Source: Chamaesiphon sp. (lineage in GTDB: Bacteria > Cyanobacteriota > Cyanobacteriia > Cyanobacteriales > Chamaesiphonaceae). From it: DNA of 12,796 nucleotides. The stretch is taken from the NCBI GenBank assembly GCA_026786125.1, contig JAJAYU010000117.1, forward strand, positions 1-12,796, in the 5' to 3' direction. The position numbers were made by a program, and so were the translations under genes. Below are positions 8,043-12,796 of the stretch, piece after piece. Each line of letters opens with the position of its first letter. Position 1 is the stretch's first letter. Under the pieces are notes generated by a model that made no database searches, was not told the origin of the DNA, and was given only the letters and a program-made list of their open reading frames with translations.

Positions 8043-8067
8043 AGGGTGGGCATTGCTCACCTTTTTT
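8043..8067 (+). terminator. Intrinsic terminator after guaA
   Basis: GGTGGGC (8045-8051) pairs with GCTCACC (8055-8061) around ATT, extendable by two pairs, and is followed by six T residues (8062-8067). It lies 38 nt after the guaA stop. The arm sequence resembles the GGTGGGCA/TGCCCACC-type hairpins I recall as common after cyanobacterial genes. Confidence 0.85.
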
Positions 8068-8123
8068 ATCGAAGTTTGCCTCTCCCACTAGCTTCAGATC
8101 GATCGTCGCTTCAAAAAACTTAA

Positions 8124-8165
8124 CTACTCACCATTCACCATCCACTATCCACTATCCACCATCCG
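8124..8165 (+). repeat. Heptamer tandem repeat upstream of sbtA
   Basis: Six contiguous 7-bp units: CTACTCA, CCATTCA, CCATCCA, CTATCCA, CTATCCA and CCATCCG. The array is pyrimidine-rich on the coding strand and ends 44 nt before the sbtA start codon. It is degenerate at the edges and cleanest in the middle. Confidence 0.85.
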
Positions 8166-8209
8166 CTAGATAATGAACAGACCTAGAGTAAGTAAATTTT
8201 AAAGAGCCA

Positions 8210-9208
8210 ATGGATAGCAGTTTAATTCTATCTAATATCTTGAACCCGCCAGTCTTATTCTTTTTTCTGGGAATGCTGGCGGTTTTTGTTCAATCCGATT
8301 TAGAAATTCCCAATCCCTTACCTAAATTATTTTCGCTTTACTTGCTAGTAGCAATTGGCTTCAAAGGTGGACACGAACTGTATGAAAGCGGTTTGAGTCC
8401 ATTGATTATCGCTACTTTAGGCGCAGCAATATTTATGGCATCGATCGTGCCAGTTTACTCCTTTTTTATCTTAAAAATTAGACTAGATAATTATAATGCT
8501 GCGGCGATTGCGGCTACTTATGGCTCGATTAGTGCCGTAACCTTCATCACGGCTAGTTCGCTGCTCGACAAAATCCAGATTCCCTACGGTGGTCACATGG
8601 TAGCAGCTTTGGCACTGATGGAATCACCCGCGATCGTGGTTGGTTTAATCCTCGTCAGAGTTTTTGCCACCAAAGAAATAACTGGAGACGAGGATAAAGA
8701 CGAAAGCACCGCCACTTCTTGGGGTGAAGTATTACGTGAAGCTTTTCTAAATGGTTCGGTATTGCTACTGATTGGGAGCTTGGTGATTGGTGTTTTGACA
8801 GGTGCTGATGGCTGGTACAAAGTACATTTGTTTGTCGAAAAAGATATCTTTTATGGCGCATTGATGTTCTTCTTACTTGACATGGGATTGGTAGCAGCTC
8901 GCCGAATTCAAGATCTTCGTCAAACGGGGATGTTCTTGATTGGATTTGCCGTATTGATGCCAATTGCCAATGCTTTAATTGGGATTGTATTAGCAAAAGT
9001 AATCGGAATGGGACAAGGAGATGCTTTGTTATTTTCCGTGCTTTGTGCGAGTGCTTCTTATATTGCCGTACCAGCCGCAATGCGGATGACAGTGCCAGAA
9101 GCAAACCCTAGTTTGTATGTATCTATGGCTTTGGCAATCACATTTCCATTCAACATTGTTGTGGGTATTCCAATTTATCTACAAGCTATTAAATTATTGG
9201 GAGTTTAG
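8210..9208 (+). CDS. sbtA: Sodium-dependent bicarbonate permease, SbtA family (DUF897)
   Basis: The 332-residue membrane protein has about ten hydrophobic segments in two halves, split by an acidic cytoplasmic loop (TGDEDKDESTATSWGEV, about 162-178). Family features include the Gly-rich GFKGGHELYESGLSP stretch, ATYGSISAVTFITASSLL, GHMVAALALMESPAIVVGL in the first half, and CASASYIAVPAAMRMTVPEANPSLYVSMALAITFPFN in the second. SbtA transports bicarbonate into the cell with sodium for the CO2-concentrating mechanism. This copy is shorter than Synechocystis SbtA as I recall it (about 370 residues), and several motifs differ from it. It therefore probably belongs to a divergent subgroup whose substrate is less certain. 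A weak AAAGAG (8201-8206) precedes the ATG. The PII-like partner gene follows 2 nt later, the classic sbtA-sbtB arrangement. Confidence 0.88.
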   Translation: MDSSLILSNILNPPVLFFFLGMLAVFVQSDLEIPNPLPKLFSLYLLVAIGFKGGHELYESGLSPLIIATLGAAIFMASIVPVYSFFILKIRLDNYNAAAIAATYGSISAVTFITASSLLDKIQIPYGGHMVAALALMESPAIVVGLILVRVFATKEITGDEDKDESTATSWGEVLREAFLNGSVLLLIGSLVIGVLTGADGWYKVHLFVEKDIFYGALMFFLLDMGLVAARRIQDLRQTGMFLIGFAVLMPIANALIGIVLAKVIGMGQGDALLFSVLCASASYIAVPAAMRMTVPEANPSLYVSMALAITFPFNIVVGIPIYLQAIKLLGV

Positions 9209-9210
9209 AA

Positions 9211-9498
9211 ATGTTACAGCCGATTAAAAAAATCGAAATTATTGTCAGCTATCTCGAAGTTCCTGCTGTTTTAAAGATTCTCAAAAAGAATTTGGTTAAA
9301 CGTTATACCGTGATTAATAATGTTTCGGGTAGTGGCGAACATGGCTATTCTGGGGATGACTTGATTACCAATAGCTATATCATGATTATCTGCACAGAGC
9401 TAGAACTAGCCGAACAACTATCGATCGCAATGCAGCCACTACTCAAGAAGTTAGGGGGGATTTTCATCATTACAGATGGTCAGTGGATTGCACATTAA
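9211..9498 (+). CDS. sbtB: SbtB-like PII-family regulatory protein
   Basis: This small 95-residue soluble protein resembles the ferredoxin-like PII fold: KIEIIVSYLEVPAVLKILKK as the first strand and helix, YTVINNVSGSGEHGYSGDD as the glycine-rich second strand and loop, NSYIMIICTELELAEQL as the third strand and second helix, and LLKKLGGIFIITDGQWI as the last part. SbtB proteins bind adenine nucleotides and control the adjacent bicarbonate transporter. The region of the long PII T-loop is short here. The C-terminal Cys-Gly-Pro-x-Gly-Cys loop of Synechocystis-type SbtB is missing, and the protein has only one cysteine, in IICTE. GGGAG at 9199-9203, seven nt before the ATG and inside the sbtA end, is a good ribosome site and implies coupled translation. 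The fold assignment rests on context plus weak motif similarity. Confidence 0.8.
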   Translation: MLQPIKKIEIIVSYLEVPAVLKILKKNLVKRYTVINNVSGSGEHGYSGDDLITNSYIMIICTELELAEQLSIAMQPLLKKLGGIFIITDGQWIAH

Positions 9499-9785
9499 AT
9501 CTCAGATTCAACTCACCAGCGGGTAAAACCTAATTTTGCAGCTCTCTAGCTCCTCTTCTCAACAACATTATTTTTTATCATAAATAACCTGTTGAATGTA
9601 GATTAGAGCCTTTCATTGATCGAACGGCTCCTTGTCTACATTAACATTGTGATCAAGATCAACCTTTTGATCTGCTGAAGATCTCACCATCAAAGTGACA
9701 TAAACATAATATCTGTATATTTACGGAGAAAGTAGCAAATAAATATTACAAAAGGATCTGAATTTCAGTGTTTATCCTGGAGTAA
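9499..9785. other. Gene-free stretch after sbtB, AT-rich with inverted repeats
   Basis: No open frame here looks like a gene. It contains an imperfect stem (9595-9610 with 9626-9642, AATGTAGA...TCTACATT outer arms and GAGCC/GGCTC inner arms). There is also a perfect 7-bp inverted repeat, AGATCAA-CCTT-TTGATCT (9656-9673). TGTGATCAAGATCAAC (9648-9663) has a perfect left half and a 3/5 right half of the CRP-type motif TGTGA-N6-TCACA, and cyanobacteria have such regulators. AT-rich DNA near 9705-9725 could hold a promoter. It may be the former upstream region of the broken gene at 9786. No clear terminator for sbtAB is visible. Confidence 0.45.
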
Positions 9786-9993
9786 CTTAGCGAGATTATT
9801 CCCTTTTCCGATCGCAATGGTAATGGTAAACAGGATTTTGGCGAAGCAGCCTACATCGATCCAGAATTAATCAATCTCAACATTAGAATCCTTGAGTCAG
9901 GGTAAATATCAAATCAAAGCGATCAATTTTTCGATTCCACCCACAACCATCGATCTCCAGAACTCTCAAACTGTTAATCTTCATGCTTCCTAA
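9786..9993 (+). pseudogene. Frameshifted C-terminal remnant of an EF-hand-type protein gene
   Basis: One frame reads DRNGNGKQDFGEAAYIDPE from 9810 and continues to a stop at 9903. The frame shifted by one base then reads GKYQIKAINFSIPPTTIDLQ from 9901 to a stop at 9991. Removing one G from the GGG at 9900-9902 joins them into one smooth chain (...LESGKYQIKAINF...). The first part contains a near-canonical 12-residue calcium loop DxNxNGxxDxxE, as in EF-hands and in DxNGNG-type repeats of secreted proteins. The second part resembles the end of a beta-sandwich domain. A stop at 9783 cuts the frame upstream and no start is visible, so the 5' part is gone or scrambled. I do not recognise the parent protein. 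The dead end lies 27 nt before the pseudouridine synthase start. Confidence 0.65.
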
Positions 9994-10020
9994 CTGGTGG
10001 GATTTGTAGGATCCTCAAAC

Positions 10021-11646
10021 ATGTTATTTCCCATACTCGATCAAACTATAAACTCCACACCAACCTATTACTACACGGGATATTGTCCCCATAGTGGCGA
10101 ACTGCTAAAATTACCACGCACTCAGCAAGTAGAACAGATCGCCCGTAATTTAATGCGGGAATTGGCACGGGAAGAACAATATGCTCGTGAAGGTAAAATG
10201 TATGGAGTGTTATTGGTTGAGACAAGTACGGGTGAATATTATTCAATTAAGGCTTTTTCAGGGCTGCTAAATAGTGGGGCGGTTGTGGCTGGCTGGGTAC
10301 CACCAATTCCTGGGCGCGATCGAGTTGCCACAGAGGAAGCTGCTACGCTTAAAGACTTAGCGATGATGAAGCAGGAACTAATTGACTTAGATCGAAGTGC
10401 CGAACGTGAGCAATATCGATCGATCTCAGCAGAATTTGTAGGTAGAATCAAGCAATTATCGATCGAACATCGACAACGCAAATTATTTAGACAACGAGAA
10501 CGCCAACGATTGGAGCATACGTTCCAGGGTGCTGAACTAACCGCAGCACTGGACAAATTAGTCGCTCAAAGCTGTCAGGATGGACGAGAAAGCGATCGGC
10601 TCAAACAAGAACAGAATGCAATTTTACAGCCACTCAAGGAGCTGCTAGACCAGAATCAAGATCAAATTCGGGAATTGAAGCAACAGCGTAAAATTCGATC
10701 GCGTCAACTGCAAACACAGATGCATGATGCTTATCGATTGATGAATTTTTTGGGTACATCTAGCTCGTTACGATCATTGATGCCCGCAGGTATCCCCACA
10801 GGTACTGGCGATTGTTGTGCGCCGAAGTTGCTTCACTATGCAGCTAGTCAGGGGTTGAAGCCGATTGCGTTGGCGGAGTTTTGGTGGGGGGATGGGGGGA
10901 CTGGGGGACTGGGAGACTGGGGGAATAAGAAGATACAGGGGAAGTTTTATGGGGCTTGTGAGGCGCGGTGTCAGCCGTTGATGGGGTTTATGTTGGCGGG
11001 TTTGTCCCAGCAGCCAGTGAGGTTAGATCTAGAGATTATTTATGAGGATGAGTATCTGATTGCAGTGGACAAACCTGCGGGATTGTTGTCTGTGCCTGGG
11101 CGGACAGTGGATCTACAGGATAGTGTTTTGACTCGGTTGCGGGGACTATATCCAACTGTTGATGCTGTGCATCGGCTCGATCGAGATACTTCGGGGCTAT
11201 TATTATTTACATTGGATCAGCTCACCTATCAACATCTGAGTCAGCAGTTTGAATCGCGCCAAGTACACAAGATTTATGAGGCAGTTTTGGCTGGGAGGAT
11301 TAAGAGTGAGCAAGGATTGATCGATCTGCCACTCTGGGGAGATCCACTCGATCGACCGCGCCAACAGGTAAACTTTGATCTAGGTAAATCTAGTTTGACC
11401 AAGTTTCAGGTAGTAGGTCAAATCGCTGGCTACACGCGGATTGAGTTTTTTCCAGTTACAGGGCGGACGCATCAATTACGAGTCCATGCCGCCGATCCTC
11501 AAGGGCTAGGTGTGAATATTTTGGGCGATAAGTTGTATGGTTGTCGGGCAGATGGGAAACGGCTCCATCTCCACGCGCGAGATCTGAGTTTCATTCACCC
11601 ACATACACTAGAACGAATTACACTCCAAACTCAATGTCCCTTTTAA
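10021..11646 (+). CDS. RluA-family RNA pseudouridine synthase with long N-terminal extension
   Basis: Residues about 333-541 are an RluA-type synthase, which isomerises uridine to pseudouridine in rRNA or tRNA. It has IIYEDEYLIAVDKPAGLLSVPG, the catalytic Asp387 in HRLDRDTSGLL, and FFPVTGRTHQLRVHA. Residues 1-330 are an extension known from one RluA subgroup. It begins TGYCPHSGELLKLPR and includes a charged coiled-coil stretch about 115-240. It ends in a cysteine-rich part with TGDCCAPKLLHYA (Cys265/Cys266), LAEFWWG, and FYGACEARC (Cys313/Cys317), which could bind zinc. Just after LAEFWWG the frame runs through an 8-bp tandem repeat that encodes DGGTGGLGDWG, an insertion unlike the family. 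A GTG at 9997 is in frame, but the ATG at 10021 has AGGA at 10008-10011 with a good spacing, so I choose it. The exact target RNA cannot be read from the sequence. Confidence 0.92.
   Translation: MLFPILDQTINSTPTYYYTGYCPHSGELLKLPRTQQVEQIARNLMRELAREEQYAREGKMYGVLLVETSTGEYYSIKAFSGLLNSGAVVAGWVPPIPGRDRVATEEAATLKDLAMMKQELIDLDRSAEREQYRSISAEFVGRIKQLSIEHRQRKLFRQRERQRLEHTFQGAELTAALDKLVAQSCQDGRESDRLKQEQNAILQPLKELLDQNQDQIRELKQQRKIRSRQLQTQMHDAYRLMNFLGTSSSLRSLMPAGIPTGTGDCCAPKLLHYAASQGLKPIALAEFWWGDGGTGGLGDWGNKKIQGKFYGACEARCQPLMGFMLAGLSQQPVRLDLEIIYEDEYLIAVDKPAGLLSVPGRTVDLQDSVLTRLRGLYPTVDAVHRLDRDTSGLLLFTLDQLTYQHLSQQFESRQVHKIYEAVLAGRIKSEQGLIDLPLWGDPLDRPRQQVNFDLGKSSLTKFQVVGQIAGYTRIEFFPVTGRTHQLRVHAADPQGLGVNILGDKLYGCRADGKRLHLHARDLSFIHPHTLERITLQTQCPF
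10884..10923 (+). repeat. Octamer tandem repeat inside the pseudouridine synthase gene
   Basis: Five 8-bp units: GTGGGGGG, ATGGGGGG, ACTGGGGG, ACTGGGAG and ACTGGGGG. Because 8 is not a multiple of 3, gain or loss of one unit would shift the frame; three units would keep it. The array has five G-tracts of three or more with loops of 2-5 nt, so the mRNA-sense strand fits a G-quadruplex motif. Confidence 0.88.
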
Positions 11647-11667
11647 ATGTAACAACCTCCAAGAAAC

Positions 11668-11709
11668 CCCTAATCCCTAATCCCTATCCCCTATGCCCTA
11701 TCCCCTAAT
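11668..11709 (+). repeat. Heptamer tandem repeat (CCCTAAT/CCCTATC) upstream of pdhB
   Basis: Six contiguous 7-bp units: CCCTAAT, CCCTAAT, CCCTATC, CCCTATG, CCCTATC and CCCTAAT. The array fills most of the 108-nt gap between the synthase gene and pdhB, ending 45 nt before the pdhB ATG. It has six C-tracts of three or four, so the opposite strand fits a G-quadruplex motif. It has no spacers and is not CRISPR. Confidence 0.92.
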
Positions 11710-11754
11710 TCTGTTAGAGTAAGATCTGAGAAATTTAAGTGTTGTAAACCTAGC

Positions 11755-12744
11755 ATGGCAGAAACTCTATTTTTTAATGCCCTCCGAGAAGCCATTGATG
11801 AAGAAATGGAGCGGGATTCGGCGGTATATGTCATGGGTGAAGATGTTGGACATTACGGTGGTTCCTACAAAGTAACCAAAGATCTTCATAAGAAATATGG
11901 AGACATGCGGATCTTAGATACCCCGATCGCCGAAAATAGTTTTGTCGGGATGGCGATCGGTTCTGCTATGACAGGATTGCGGCCGATTATTGAAGGGATG
12001 AATATGGGCTTTTTGCTCCTGGCCTTCAACCAGATTTCCAATAATGCGGGGATGTTGCGATACACTTCTGGTGGTAATTTCACGATTCCGATGGTAATTC
12101 GTGGCCCTGGGGGTGTTGGTAGTCAATTGGGTGCAGAACACTCACAACGACTAGAAGCTTATTTTCAAGCTGTTCCTGGTCTGAAAATCGTTGCTTGTTC
12201 GACTCCCCGCAATGCTAAAGCACTTCTAAAGTCAGCAATTAGAAGCGAGGATCCAGTTTTATTCTTTGAGCATGTCTTGCTCTATAATCTCAAGGAAGAC
12301 TTACCTGAGGAAGAATATTTACAGCCTTTAGATAAGGCTGAAATTGTTCGCCCAGGTAAAGATGTCACTATTTTGACCTACTCACGGATGCGTCATCACT
12401 GTACCCAAGCGATGAAAATCTTGGAGTCCCAAGGGAAGAAGTACGATGCCGAAATCATCGATCTAATTTCACTCAAGCCATTAGATTTGGCAACAATTGG
12501 AGCATCGATTAAGAAGACGCATAAAGTAATTATCGTCGAAGAATGTATGCGGACAGGTGGAATTGGGGCAGAGTTAGTTGCTTCCATCAGCGACAATTTC
12601 TTTGATGAATTAGATGCCCCAGTGTTGCGAATGTCGTCAGAAGATATTCCGACCCCTTACAATGGTAAGTTACAGTACCTGACGATTATTCAACCACCCC
12701 AGATTGCTGAAGCGATTGAAAAAATGGTTGATGGTAAATTGTAA
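11755..12744 (+). CDS. pdhB: Pyruvate dehydrogenase E1 component, beta subunit
   Basis: The beta subunit pairs with PdhA (not in the window) as the thiamine-diphosphate-dependent E1, which decarboxylates pyruvate and passes the acetyl group to E2 for acetyl-CoA. The 329-residue length is normal for an alpha2beta2-type E1 beta. Motifs seen: [17 protein letters not shown] at the start, [19 protein letters not shown], then [20 protein letters not shown] with the cofactor-activating glutamate, and [20 protein letters not shown]. The C-terminal transketolase domain has [18 protein letters not shown] and [18 protein letters not shown]. The sequence is of the cyanobacterial/plastid type, where the gene typically stands apart from the alpha subunit gene. 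The branched-chain oxoacid E1 beta family is related, but these motifs fit PDH better. No clear Shine-Dalgarno precedes the ATG. Confidence 0.95.
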   Translation: MAETLFFNALREAIDEEMERDSAVYVMGEDVGHYGGSYKVTKDLHKKYGDMRILDTPIAENSFVGMAIGSAMTGLRPIIEGMNMGFLLLAFNQISNNAGMLRYTSGGNFTIPMVIRGPGGVGSQLGAEHSQRLEAYFQAVPGLKIVACSTPRNAKALLKSAIRSEDPVLFFEHVLLYNLKEDLPEEEYLQPLDKAEIVRPGKDVTILTYSRMRHHCTQAMKILESQGKKYDAEIIDLISLKPLDLATIGASIKKTHKVIIVEECMRTGGIGAELVASISDNFFDELDAPVLRMSSEDIPTPYNGKLQYLTIIQPPQIAEAIEKMVDGKL

Positions 12745-12745
12745 G

Positions 12746-12784
12746 AGAGTTGGGAGCGGGGAGTTGGGAGTTGGGGGTGTTGGG
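12746..12784 (+). repeat. Heptamer tandem repeat (GGAGTTG) directly after pdhB
   Basis: Units AGAGTTG, GGAGCGG, GGAGTTG, GGAGTTG and a degenerate GGGGTGT follow the pdhB stop by one base, then TGGG. Five G-tracts of three or more with loops of 3-4 nt (12752-12784) fit a G-quadruplex motif on the sense strand. The array may continue past the window. Confidence 0.82.
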
Positions 12785-12796
12785 TTTCATTCTTCA

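Noticed and set aside
8655..9104. 149-codon open frame on the minus strand inside sbtA
   Set aside because: It overlaps a well-supported membrane protein gene, has no recognisable protein features and is best explained as a frame shadow.
11668..11709. Array mistaken for a CRISPR or a telomere repeat
   Set aside because: The units are 7 bp and contiguous with no spacers and no cas genes nearby, and the resemblance to TTAGGG is only compositional.

Overview
The window is chromosomal DNA from a cyanobacterium. Four things support this: a hallmark cyanobacterial histidine kinase (NblS/Hik33), an SbtA-type bicarbonate permease paired with a PII-like protein, two textbook NtcA boxes in front of an ammonium transporter, and four exact HIP1 octamers (GCGATCGC) in a strongly CGATCG-rich background. 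All genes lie on the + strand. By eye the base composition is moderately AT-rich. I cannot name the species from sequence alone.

Layout: (1) the 3' end of an ammonium transporter gene (2-703), closed by a strong hairpin terminator; (2) purE, purine biosynthesis (829-1353); (3) a regulatory region with two perfect GTA-N8-TAC NtcA boxes and a correctly spaced -10 element, driving (4) a complete second ammonium transporter (1535-2953); (5) nblS (3096-5033), followed after 10 nt by (6) cbiD, cobalamin corrin-ring methylation (5044-6234); (7) guaA, GMP synthetase (6373-8004), closed by a hairpin and T-run terminator; (8) an sbtA-family permease and an sbtB/PII-like gene 2 nt apart (8210-9498); (9) about 500 nt without an intact gene, holding inverted repeats and the frameshifted remnant of an EF-hand-type protein gene; (10) a long RluA-family pseudouridine synthase with an N-terminal extension (10021-11646); (11) pdhB, pyruvate dehydrogenase E1 beta (11755-12744).

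Functional themes are nitrogen acquisition under NtcA (two Amt genes), inorganic carbon uptake with a PII-like partner, stress and light signalling (NblS), and housekeeping metabolism (purE, guaA, cbiD, pdhB). Most gene-to-gene transitions look like separate transcription units. The tight pairs are nblS-cbiD and sbtA-sbtB.

The most unusual layer is repetitive. Four gene-to-gene junctions carry a short tandem array of 7-bp units, each with a different unit sequence. A related 8-bp array lies inside the pseudouridine synthase reading frame, and a repeat-like palindromic, purine-rich insert lies inside cbiD. Three arrays can form G-quadruplexes on one strand. I see no new multi-gene defence, secretion or mobile system. 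The best leads are these arrays, the paired NtcA promoter, the gene remnant at 9786-9993, and the divergent SbtA/SbtB-like pair.
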